Assembly (NCBI RefSeq): GCF_039839375.1 | Contig: NZ_JBDOQU010000016.1 | Location: forward strand, 1 to 64,000 | Source of the DNA: JBDOQU01 sp039839375 | GTDB taxonomy: Bacteria > Pseudomonadota > Alphaproteobacteria > DSM-16000 > Inquilinaceae | Length of the DNA: 64,000 nt | Reading direction: 5' to 3' | In this document: in pieces, positions 1 to 12,200 of the stretch | How positions within the stretch are numbered: the stretch's first letter is position 1 | Layout: each line of letters opens with the position of its first letter | The notes under the pieces: model-generated | Databases searched by the model: none | What the model was told of the DNA's origin: nothing | The model's input: only the letters and a program-made list of their open reading frames with translations | Translations under genes and position numbers: made by a program

Positions 1-103
1 ACGAGCGGGAAGGGGCCAGGCCAGCATACGGTCTACCGATCGGGCGACCTCGAATCCAACGGCCTCCTTCCCGCTCCCATCATAGCAACCATCCAACACA
101 CAG

Positions 104-205
104 GAATCCATGGGTCCGCGACGTTCCCACAGGTGGCGAAGAGTCGGGCGCGGGCGGTGCGGGTTGCGGTGGCGCATGGATGCTGGATCGGGGTCCAGCA
201 TGACG
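104..205. repeat. Degenerate composite palindromic repeat
   Basis: The right end is a clear palindrome, TGCTGGA-N6-TCCAGCA (181-200), followed by TGACG. The left end retains GAATCCATGGG, as in the copy near 19.28 kb, but its own palindrome has decayed. It belongs to the same family as the elements near 16.9, 19.3 and 31.4 kb. The first 240 bases hold no convincing gene: the only open frame there (33-239, minus) has no recognisable domain and overlaps this repeat. Confidence 0.55.
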
Positions 206-243
206 TTGTAATGGGGGTTGGGACGGGGCCAGCGGGCAAAGAA

Positions 244-269
244 AAAGCCCCGGCCGAGGCCGGGGCTTT
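244..269 (-). terminator. Rho-independent terminator of the giant adhesin gene
   Basis: A perfect 12-bp inverted repeat, AAAGCCCCGGCC-GA-GGCCGGGGCTTT, lies 27 bases past the stop codon of the minus-strand adhesin gene. Read on the minus strand, the hairpin runs into a T tract (CTTTTTC). This is a classic intrinsic terminator, and it marks the end of the 15.7-kb transcription unit. Confidence 0.85.
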
Positions 270-295
270 ATAGAAGGTCAGGTTAGGTCAAAGGA

Positions 296-3200
296 TCAAG
301 GAATGTCCAGCTTGTTTCCGCTGTCATCGACATAGACCTGAACGGTGTCGACCCCGCTGCCGCCATTCTCGACCGTGGCGACGGTCGTGAAGTCGGCGTC
401 GTTGCCGGAGCCAGCGACATTCACCTGAAGATTCCCGCCGTCATCCAGCCTGATATAGCTGCCTACATTGGCTTCGGTGATGGTCGCAGCGACACCCGGA
501 TCGAACAGTTCCCCGAGGTCGATCACGTCGCCTTCGGCCTTGTCATAGTCGGTGATGAGGTCGGCCAAGCCGGGGCCGGCAGCGGCGATTTCATCGAAGG
601 CCTGCTGGTCGATGACGAAGGTATCCACGCCGTCTCCGCCGGTCAGGACATCCTGCCCCAGACCGCCGATCAGGATATCGTCGCCGGCATCGCCAAACAG
701 GATATCGTCGCCATCGCCGCCGATGAGCGTGTCGTTTCCGGCGCCGCCGGACAACACATCCGCCCCGCTGCCGCCGGTCAGGATTTCCCCTTCGTCCGAC
801 CCATGGAGGTAGGGGGTGTTGCCGCCGGCATAGTCGCCGGGATCGCTGACCGAGGCGCGGTCATCGAAGGATTCGGTCGGCCCTTCGACAAGCACCGAGC
901 CGGAAGGCTTGATGACCGCGGTGAAGCCATGCTCGGTATTGGCGGACCCATCGCCGATCTGGATGTTGCCCTGATCGATGATGGTCACCCCTTCGAGCTG
1001 GAGGTCGGTGACGATGGCCTTCTTCCCGTCCACCGTTGTGACGGTCACCAGATATTCCTTCGCCGGATCGATGACGAAACCGGTATCGACCGAGAAGTCG
1101 ACCGTCGAGTCCTGCTGGCCCTGGGCGTTCAGCACCAGCATCGTGACGAAGGTGTTGAGGTTGTTGCCGACCTCCGTGAAGGACAGGCGAACCTGCTGAT
1201 CGCGGACGTTGGTGTTCGTCGTGATTGAGCCGTTGAGGAAGGTCGGCGGCTCCGGATCGCCGGAGGGGGAGTCCCCGTCCGTCACCTTCACCCGGAGAAC
1301 GGCCGTATCCGTGTCGCCATCCGCATCCGTATAAGTGTAGGTGAACTGGTCCTCCACGTCGCCGGCATCGGCTTCCGTGACGCTATCCGCCGTGTAGGTG
1401 TAGTCGCCATCCATATTGATCTTCAGCGTACCGTGCGCCCCGATGATCGTGGCGTAGGAGCCATCCTGGGGAACCGAGACGGGACTGCCGCCGCCGAAGC
1501 TGACCGCCGTCACCGACGCCGCATCGGGAGAAATGTCCGCGCCGCCGACCGGATCGCCGCTCAGCGGATCGTTGTTGGGATCGTCCACGACATTGCCGGA
1601 CACCGACCCGACAACCTGGCCATTGACGCGGACATCGTCGACGAAGAGGCCGGAGTGACCTTTCGAGTCATCTTCATCCATGACTCCGATGCCGAAGACA
1701 TAAGTTCCGTCCGCCGACGCCGTGAAGGTGTAGGTCTGCCAGCCGGTCTGCTCGTCGAAGCTAGTCCCGTCGTAATCGGTGAAGCCGGAGTGCGTATCCG
1801 CAAGCTTATCCAGGCTCGTTCCGTCAGGACCGACGACGGAGAAGAAGGCAAAGTCATTGAAGCCGCTCGGCGTGTCCTCATCCGTGGCGAAATTCCACCT
1901 GAAGGTCAGAACGTCGCCGGCGGACATCGTTCGTTCCAGACGAAGGGCCGAACCCTCATTTGCACCATCGTCGCTCAGGTTATCGAGTGCCTGGTTCGTG
2001 AGTCCAAGGAAGTCGGCAACATTGTTTTCGCCAGTTGCGTCATTATTGGTCTCCAGCAGAATGGCGTTATCCCCATGCTGCGGATCGGCCGCCCAGCCAT
2101 CATCAGTGATGTCGGTTTCACCGATGCTTGCCCAGCCGGCGTCGAGCCCGTTTTCGAAATCCCCGACAATCTCGTCGACGGCGACGCCGTCCGTCACCTC
2201 TGCAAGATTGTCATAGGCTTCGGGCACGCCGTCCCTGACGCAGATGTCCAGCGTCGCGGTAGCGGTGTCGCCGTCGCCATCCTCGATCTTGTAGGTGAAG
2301 TTCTCCGTCACGTCGGTGCTGACGTTCGGGGCGATGTAGCTGTAGTCGCCCGTCGCGAAATCGAAGGTCAGACGGCCGCCATGCTGGGTGGTCACCGTGA
2401 CCTCGGTGTCGGTGTCGGTCGGCTCGGCCGTCTGGGTGGCCCCGAACTCATCGACATATTCGAGGCTGACAATGGCCGGCGAACCCTGGCCATCTGCTCC
2501 GAACTCGTCATCCACGCCATCGGTCAGCACGTTGCCGGTGAGGCTCGGCGTCATGGTGCCGAGGATATCGTCCGTCAACTGGCCGATATCGTCGTTGTAG
2601 ACCGCACCGTCAGGCGTGTTGTCGATGAAGTCGAGATCGGGATCGGCGCTGTTCAGTTTGATGCCGACTGCGTTCGAGACGACGCCATGGTCGGTGAGGA
2701 AGGTTGCCCAATCGGAGTGACCGAAATCGTCGTCATAGCCATCGCCCTCGTTCGGCTTGCCGTCGGAGAAGAAGTAGAAATTCGTCTCGTTGCCGGCATA
2801 GGCGGGATCGCCGTCGAACTCGGTGATGGCCTGCTTCGATTCCTCCAGCGCCTCCTCGTAATTGGTGTTGCCGCTGTCGCTGACGTTGTCCACGAAATCC
2901 TTCGCGGCCTGGAAGTCGTCCGGGTCGCTGAGGTCGTAGACCTGGCTCGGTTCCGACGCGTCGGAACCGAAGGTGACGAACTTGACGTTCACCTGCGCGC
3001 CGGTCGCCTCATAGGCCGCCAGCAGTTCCTTCACGGAAGCCTGGAGGGCCTCCATCCGGTTCGGCGAGCCGGTGTCGGGATCGCCGGGATCGGTGTATTC
3101 GCCGGTGGCAGGATCGATCTCGTAGAACATGCTGCCGGACGCATCGAGCGTGATGACCACGTTCAGCGGCGCGCCGCTGCTTTCGTCCACGCAGTCCGGA

Positions 3201-6200
3201 GCTTCGTTCACCGCCACCGGGCGGTCGTCGTTGATGTCGACGGTGAGCGAACCGGTGTCGGTGACGCCGGCGGGGTTCTCCACCTCGTAGCCGAACTTCA
3301 CCGGCAACTGGTCGCCGCCGAAGGCCGCGCCGTCATCGGAATGGTCGGCGTTGTCCTTCAGGGTGAAGGTGTAGTCGCCATCGTCCTTGTCGACCGTCAG
3401 CTCCCACAGATTGTTGGAGACGACGAACTGGCCGCCATTGTCGGTGACGGTCGGAGCGTCGCCCGGCCCGCTGGTGAAGCTGACGCCGCTGATGACGTTG
3501 CCGCCTTCGGCGCCCGCCAGCGCACCCGTGGCCGTGGTGTCGACGCCGGCCGCCGGATCGTCCCCGGTGCCGTCGTCATCGCCGCCGGCGCCGTCGGAAA
3601 GAGCAGCCTCCGTCACCACCGCCGCTTCGTCTTCGGCTTCCGGCGGGAGGTATTGCGGATCGTCGCTGACGATGGTTCCGACGCCGGTCCCGTCGCCCAC
3701 GGTCGCGCCGGTCGGCGCGCCAAGGACGATCTCGAACGTTTCGTTCACCTCATAGACAGTGTCGTCGAACGCCTCGAACGGACCAACCGTAACGGTCGTG
3801 CTGCCGGCCGGGATCGTCACCGTGCCGGTGAGAAGTACAGGCTGAAGGTCGGCCGCGCCGGCCTCGCCCGCGTCGGGCGCACCCGGAAGCGTGATCGACC
3901 AGGGCACAGTCACGTTGGTCGCCGATTCCTGGCTCAGCGTCAGCGTGAAGCTGGCCGAGTTCTGCCCCGCCGAAGAGTCCTCGTAGATCGTGAAGTCGTT
4001 CACGGACACCGTCGGAACCGGATCGCTGTCGGTGATGGTGCCGTCGCCCACGCCGTCATCGACGGTGGCGTTGCTCGGGTTGCTCAGGTTGACCGTGAAG
4101 CCTTCCGACGCCTCGTTGGCGATGTCGTCCGCGTTCACCGTGATGGTGACCGTCTTCTCGGTCTCGCCCGGGCCGAACGTCACCGTCCCGGTCTCGCCGG
4201 CGGCATAGTCCAGTCCTTCGGTCGCCGTCCCGCCAAGGGTCGAGTAGTCGACCGTCACCGTCTCCGACGACGCATGGTCCAGCGTCACCGTGAAGCTCAT
4301 CTCCACAGTCCCGCTCACCGGCTCGGAGATCGTCTGGTCGCCAACCGACACCGTCGGCTCGCCCTGGTCGTCATTGATCGTGCCGGTGCCCGACAGGTCG
4401 GAGCCGGCAACGTCGATCTGCGAGGCGTCCTGCGCCGTCAGGTCGACCGTGAACGTCTCCGGGTTCTCGAACACCGCATCGTCGGTGATCGTCACCGTGA
4501 TCTGCTGCGTCAGCGCGCCGCCCGCCGTGAACATCACCGTCCCGGTTTCGGCCACGTAGTCGCCCGGATTGAGCGCCGAACCGTCCGCCGTGGCGTAGTT
4601 CAGCGCGATGTTCGAAGCCGTCGCCTGGCTCAGCGTCACCGTGAACGTCGCCGTCCCGTCGGTCTCGTTCACCGTCACGTCGTCGATCGTCACCGTCGGC
4701 TTGGGATCGCTGTCGGTGATCGTGCCGATGCCCTGGTTGTCGGCGATGGTCGCATTGGTGGCGTTGCTGAGATTGACGTTCAGCGTCTCGTCGCCCTCAT
4801 TGGCGATGGCGTCGGCATTCACCGTCACCGTCACCGTCTTCGAGACCTCGCCCGGCGCGAAGGTCAGGCTGCTGGTCGCGTCCGTATAGTCGGACCCTTC
4901 CGTCGCCGTGACGCCAACGGTCGTGAAGTCGACCGTCACCGTCTCCGTCGACGCATGGTCCAGCGTCACCGTGAAGGTCATCGACACGGTTCCGCTGTCC
5001 GGCTCCGTCACCGTCTTGTCCGTGATCGAGATCGCCGGCTCGGGAATCTCGCCCGGTTCGATCACCACGGTCGCCGGGTCGCTGAGGCAGCCGGTCTGGT
5101 CCTTCGTCTCATAATCGAAGGTGACGGGCGGCAGTTCCCCGCCCTCGCCCTGGCTGGTCCAGGAGATCTCGTCGACCGCGAACTTGTCGCTGTTATTGCC
5201 GTTGGCGTCGGCCGGGGGCACGGCTTCGATGCGGATGCCCCAGAAGGAAACGCCGGGGTCGACCACGATGGTCTGGGACGAGTTCCCGCCGGCATCCGCG
5301 AATTCGACCGGAGAGCCGATCGCGTCGCCATTCTGGTCGAGCAGGGTGTACTGGCCCTTTTCGTCCGGGTTGAACGGCTTCACGACGAAACTGATTTCCG
5401 TCTGCGCGTTCGGGAAGGTCGCGATCAGCGCCTCGTTCTGGTCGTTGACATCGTTCGCGGCGTCGATCTGGGACGGCGAGTCGAGCTGCTGGCCCGCGGT
5501 GGCGGTGTCGATGCCGAAGCCGTTGCCAGGGTTCGAGGTCACGCCGGCGGCGGCGCCGTCCAGCCCTTCGGCCGTCAGGGTCAGCCCGCCGAGGCTGCCG
5601 GGAACGGAGGTGACGGGCGTCGGATCGCCGGTGGCGATGTCCACGACCTCATCCACCGTCGCCGCCCAGTAGACCGTGGCGTCGGCGTCGAAGAAGGTGT
5701 CGGGCGGGGTCGATCCGGCGGGGATCGTCGCGACCAAAGCGCCGCCATCGACGACATAGATCGTGCCGTAGCTGGGGGCGCTGGTGATGTGGAACGTGAC
5801 ATTGCCGCCATCCTCCAGATCGAACCCGCCAAGGTCGGCATCGGCGCCAGTGTCCGCATCGCCGATTTCGGTTTCGCCGGTGGACACGTCGAGCTGCTTG
5901 AACAGCGCGATGTTGTCGAGATCGGTGATCCCGAGCGTCGCCGCGATGGCGGCGAGGCCGGCGAGCGGGTCGCTCTCCGTCACCACATCGTCGGCCTCCG
6001 GCCTGTCGCTGGCCGGCGTGACGGTGACGGCGATGGTTCCGGCAACCGAGACGGCGGAGTTGTCGTCCGTATCGCACTCCGCATCGCCGGGGTGGGTGGC
6101 GCCGGTGTTAGTTTCCTGCGACCAGGCCTGGACCGTCACGTCGAAGGACCCGTCGCCCGTGTTGGCGTTGGGCGGCAGCAGGATGCCGAGCCCGCCGCCG

Positions 6201-9200
6201 AGCACCGTGGCGTTGTCGAAGCTCTGCGGATTGCCGGCATCGTCAAGCGTGATGGTGACGCTGCCGTCATCGTTCAGGGCGACGGTGTAGATCCCGTCGG
6301 TCACGCCAGCGGAGGTGATTTCCACGCCATTCCAGGTGAAGGCCGCGCCATCGGGCGCGTCATCGCCCATCGCCACGGTGACGTGGTCCAGATCCTCCGA
6401 CCCGTCCGTGTCGGTGAGGGACGCCTTGAGCGGCAGGGTGAAGATTGTGCCTTCCGTCGCCTCGACCTGACAGGCGGCGGAACCGTCATCCTCGGTTTCG
6501 GTGACGTTCGACAGGGTGAGCGTCGGCGCATCCGCCACCGCATCGACATTCACGTCGATGATCGTGGGATCGCTGGTCGCCGTAATGGAGCCGTCCGTCG
6601 CGGTCGCCGTCACCGTGATGTCGGCGCCGACTTCCGTCCACACATCCTCATCGCTGTTCGCCGGCGGCGTCAGCGTCACCGTCAGGGTGACGGATTTCGT
6701 GTCGACCGCCGGCGTGTAGATGCCGGTGGTCTCATCGTACGTGCCGGTGGCCGCGCCGTCATCGACGGTGACGGTCCAGCCGGCGCCGTTCAGCGCCTGC
6801 AACTGCGTCAGCTTCACCTCGCTGAGCGTATCACCATTGGCCGGGTCGGCCGTGGCCGCCGTGACGGTGAAGGAGCCGTTGCCGTCCTCATCGATGCAGA
6901 GCGCGTCGCCTTCGAGCCCGATGGTCACGATCGGGGCGTCCACGAACGCCTTGGGGCATAGCGAGAGGCTTCCGTTGGCCACGTCGCCGTCGCCGTCCAC
7001 GACCTGGTAGTCGATGGCGACATCGCTCTGGTCGATCTCACCGAACTGGAAGAACTCCCAGTCGCCGGTAGCGTTGTTCATCGACAGGACGAACACCGTC
7101 TCGCCGCCGACCGTGCCGTAGGCTTCGGTCCCGTTGTCATTGACGGTGACGGCGATGTCCTGGCCGCCGGAGGTGAGGGCCGCGCCCTCGAACGCCTCGG
7201 CGATGGCGAAGCGGCCGGGGCCGTCGGCCCCGAACTCACCGGGAACCTCACCCTTCGCATAGCCCAGCGGCTGGCCTTCGACCGCCGATTCCAGCGTGAT
7301 CTTCTTCACGTTGTAATCGCTGTCGTCGCCCGAACCCGGATTGCCGTCGCCGGAGAGGGCGATGAAGCGGATTTCATCGAACGCGCCGTGGCCTTCCATC
7401 GTGAACTGCCCGGATTCCGAGCCCGCCACGAAATCCTGGCTGCCGACGACCTGGCCATCGCGGTAAAGGATGAACCGCCCGGCCTCGTCATACGCGCCTT
7501 CATTGGCGAAGAATTCCGAAAGTTCGATGGTCGCCTTGAAGGCCACCTTGCCGCCAAGGTCGAAGATCAGAACCTCGGAGATGGGGTCGCCATTCTCGTC
7601 AAGGCCGTAGAAATTGATCTCATTGAAGCGATCGGCCGAACCCTCCCCCGCGCTATCGACCCCCCAGCCCCGATCGTCGGTGTTGAGGTCCGCAGTCGCG
7701 CCCGGCTTCCCGATGACCTCGATGGTGACGAATTCCGGAATCTCGGTTTGGAAGATGCCATCCGAGGGGTTGTTGTTGGTGTCGATCACCTGGATGACAT
7801 CGGTCACGAACTCCGGCCCCTGGGCGTCGCCCACGCAGACCTTGTCCACATGGCCCGCCACCGGCACGTCGTCCACCACCGTCACCGTGAGCCCGCCATC
7901 GGCGGACGAGCCGTCCGCATCGGTGGCGGTGAAATCGAAGGACAGGTTCAACCCGTCCTGGGAGGCCGGATCGGAGGCCGGGCCGTCGACCTCATGGTCC
8001 AGCGGCGCCTTCAGGACGAAATCGTAGCTGGAGCCAGCAGCGTCCAGCGACAGGGCGAAGACCTCATCCAGCGCATTGCCGAAGCTGTCATAGGCGATGG
8101 CGGTCAGCACCGTCCCGCCGGCGGACAGGAACAGGCGGACTTCGTTGCCTTCCGACGTGACGCCTGAAAGGACCTGACCGTCGGTGATCCCGGTGAAGGC
8201 GAGAGTGCCCGGCCCGTCGGCCTGCCAGTCGATGTCGAGCGGCTGGTCGTCCAGGGAGGATGGGCCGGTCGGGGTGACCGCGTCATTGCCGTCATGCGGC
8301 GTGGTCAGCGTGTCCTCATTGACCGTGCCTGCCGTTTCGCCGGCGATCGGACCCAGGTCCTTCACGGTCACGTCGAGGGTCTGCGTCACGACCGTGCCGT
8401 TGCAGTCTTCGACGGTGAAGGTGAACTGCTCGGTCAGCGGCGCGCCATCGGTGTGCGTGACGGAGGGGTCGGAGGTGTAGACGTAGCGGCCGTCGGACCA
8501 GACGCGGAGCGTGCCGTATTCGCCGTCGATTTCGGTGAAGTCGCCGAGGGTGATATCTCCGCTGTCCACCGCGCCCGTGACCGCCGTGACGGTCAGGCCG
8601 CCATCGCCGCTTTCGGCGCCATCGAGGAACTCGCCGCCCTTCTGCTCCCCGCCCTCATAGAGGCAGGCCGTCTTGGCCTGGAGCGTCGGCACGTCGTCGA
8701 TGACGATGGTCAGGCAGTCGCCGGCCTCGCTGAAGGCCCGGTCGTTGGTGTCCCCGGTGTCGGGGGTCGCGGAATGCTCGTAGGCCTCGCCATAGACCTT
8801 GAACTGGAGGTCTTCGGAGGACGTGACCTCCGGCGCGGGGAAGGAGACGGTGACGGAGGCGGTGTCCTGCGCGCCGTCGAGCTGGCCATCGACCGGGATG
8901 CGGAGGTACTGGCCCTCCTCATCGAAACGGGTGATGCCGTGGGTGTTGAGGGACTCTCCCAAGACGATGTCGAAGCTGCCGCCATCGCCGCCGGTGACGG
9001 TGAAGTCGCCGGTCGTCCAGTTACCGCCTTCCGGATTTTCCGGCAGGCGGATGACGATGAAGTGCTGTTCGGACGTGTCGGTGAGGTCGGAGAAGCTGAC
9101 CGCCGCCGTCAGGGCGACGGCACTGGTTGTGTCTTCACGGACCACGCGCGCGCCTTCATCGCAGGGCGTGCCGACCGTGACGCCCTTGACCGAGCGGATC

Positions 9201-12200
9201 ACGAAATCGGAATTGTTGCCGTTGGCCCCGGCGTCGTTCGACACCGGATGGATGACCAGCGTGCTGATCGCCCCTTCCCCGTCGACGGTGAAGCTGGCGA
9301 GGCCGTTGAGGGTGCTGTCCACCGTGCCGCTGTCGACTTCGTTTCCGGCGGCGTCATAGGCGACCCAGCGGGCGCTTTCGGGATGGCCGTTGTCATAGAC
9401 CACGCCATCGAAGAGCGCGGCGAGTTCGACCGTCACCGAATCCATCGCGGTGTCGAAGGTCAGTTCCAGCGCTTCGACGGTATTGTCGCTGGCGCCGTCA
9501 ACCGTGTCGGTTTCGCCATTGTCGATGTCGCCATCGGCGTTCACGCCGACGCCGTTATAGCTCCAGGACTGGCCGTCATGGGTGAAGTTGACGTTCTTGC
9601 CGCCGAGCGGCTGGTCGGCATAGGCAGCCGGATCATAGGAACCGGCGCCCGGGGTCAGCACGACGCCGCGCAGGTTGACGCCGGATTCCGCCCAGTTTTC
9701 CTGCACCGTCTGGCCGTTGAGGCCGGCGGTGTTGAGGCAGACGATCTGGCTGACCGTATTGCCTTCCGAGCCGGAGCCGGAACTGGCGGAGGTGTTGAAG
9801 GGCATGTCGGCCACGTCGTCCACGGTGACGTGGCTGACGCCGCTATAGACTTCCGTCTCGCCGGTGATCGGCTCTTCCACCGTCACGTCGAGCTTGAGCG
9901 GGAAGCTGCCGGAATAATGCTGCGGGAGGGTGATTTCGAGGTCGTTGAGAGCCGCGTTCAATGCGGCCTCGCTCACGCCGCCGGGAAGGTTGACGGTGAC
10001 CGTTCCGTCCGAAGCAACGGCATAGGTTTGTCCCAACGCGGTGACGTTGGCGACGCCGGCCGGGATGCCGGACAGGACCACCTTGATGACCGCTTCCGGC
10101 CCGCCAACGCCGCCATCGTCCGCCAGGTCGACGGAGAAGTGAGGCTTGATCGTCAGCGGTCCGGCGATGTCTCCGGCCGTGTTGTCGTTGTTATCGTCGG
10201 TCTGGCCGACGGGCGTGGAATCGTCGTCTTCGGCCTTGTCAACGTCGGTGGCGGTGACGACCGAGCCGTCATCCTGCCCATCGTCCAGATGCCCCACATC
10301 CACGGTGGCGTCATCGGAGGAGATGGCGATGTTGTTGGAGAGCAGATGTATGAAGAAGTTGCTGCTGCCGTTGTCCCAAGGAATCTCGCTGGCGATGTTA
10401 TCCGGAACATCGAGCGAAACCGCATTCAGAGTGAACTCGTCGTTCTCGCGGTCCTCGGACGGCGGAACGAAGCTGACCTTCTCATTGAAGGTCTGGCCGT
10501 CGACCGCCTTCACCCATCCTTCGAAAACCAAGGGGATGGACACATGCACGAAGCCTTCGTTGCCAGGATCGGCAAAATCCCAGCCTTCCGGCAGCTTCAG
10601 CGTCACAAGGTGGATTTCCGAACCATCGGCGACGTCGGTGAAGGTCGCCTTCAACCGGAGGTCCAGCTTGTCGGTCGATTCAACGGTTGAATCGTCGCCG
10701 TCCGCGCCTTCAGGGCTGCTGTTCGCGATCTTGATCTTCGCCGTCGGCTTGTCGGCCACAGCGTCGACGATCACGTCGATTTCGTCATGGGCCGTGGCGG
10801 TTTCGCCGCCCTCGCTCACGCCGGAGCCGTCATCGTCGAATTCGGTGGTGACGGTTTCGATGGCGATGCTGAAGTCGCGGTCGCTGTCCTTCGGGATTTC
10901 GACGCCGATTCCGAGGTCGTTGAGATTGACGGAATCCAGACCCTCTCCCGCGAACTCGATGGTGATGCTGCCGCCATCGTCGCTCTCGGTAACGGTAACG
11001 CCTTCCGGCAGGTCCTCCGGCACGACGAAGGAAGCGTCGACGCCATCGCCTTCGGCAAGCTTCAGGGTGATGGAGGTGATGCCCTCCGATCCGTCGGCGT
11101 CCTCCGCCGTCGCGGTGAAGGCGATCGGCAGGACGAATGGGCCGTCATTGTGCTCCCGGTTGTTCTTGTGGTCGGCCGGATCGGCCTCCCCATCCTCGAA
11201 CACCTTGAGGGTCAGGACGGTCTTGCCGCCGACTTCGCAGACCGTGGCGCTGTCGACCGCATCGCCATAGGTATCGGGTGTGAAGCCCGTGTCTGCCGGG
11301 CCGGCGACGCCGGCGACATGGATGACGATGGACTCGGCAGGGCTGGTGTATTCGCCCTGGGCGCAGGAGCCGCCATCCGGGCGACCGTTGAAATTACCTT
11401 CCGCGTCGAAGGCGTCGTCGTCATATTCGGTGGTGGTGGACTGGCCGGTCAGGGCGAAATCGGTGGAATCGTCGACCGGCAGTTCGATCCGGACCACGCC
11501 CGTCAGGTCGACGGACTGGACCATCTGCGGTTCGCCGGCCTGGTCCTCGAAGGTCAGAGTCAGGGTCTGGCCGTCTACGCTCAACCCGACCGTGGCAATG
11601 GCGGCGCCGATCATCAGGGTCTGGCCGTTGACCAGCTTGTCGCCATCGGCATTGACGAAATCGCCGTCGCCATTCTGGGTCAGGACGACCTTGGTGATGC
11701 CCTCGGACTTGTCGATATCCTGCGTATCGGCCGAATAGGGCACGTCGACGATCAGGCCCGTCTCGGTGGCGCCGGCGCCGTGGTCGCCGGTGTCCGGATC
11801 GTTGTCCTCGACATAGGAGGTGTCGGCTTCGCCGAAACCGTCCACGACCGGGCCGGCGACGCCGTCGATCTGGAAGTTGATGCTGTCGGTCGTTTCGGTG
11901 GTCGCGGCGTGAACCGCGCCGCCCGTATCGTCGTCGAATTCCTGGGTCTTCGTGGTGACCGTCAGGGTGAAGTCGGTCGAGTCGTCCACCGGCAGGCGGA
12001 TCCCGATGGCGCCGGACAGGTCGACCGATTCGACGCTGTCCGCATCGGTGAAGGTCAGGACGAGGTTGCTGTCCTCGTCGAAAGTGGCGACGGCATCATG
12101 GCCGTCCACCTCGATGGTGGAGCCATCGACAATATCCGCGCCCTGGAAAGCCCACGTCCCGTCGCTCTCGCCCTTGTTAAGGGTGATGGAGGCGATGCCT

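Noticed and set aside
33..239. A small minus-strand protein of 68 codons at the window start
   Set aside because: It overlaps a palindromic repeat, has no domain or ribosome site, and its composition fits random GC-rich sequence.
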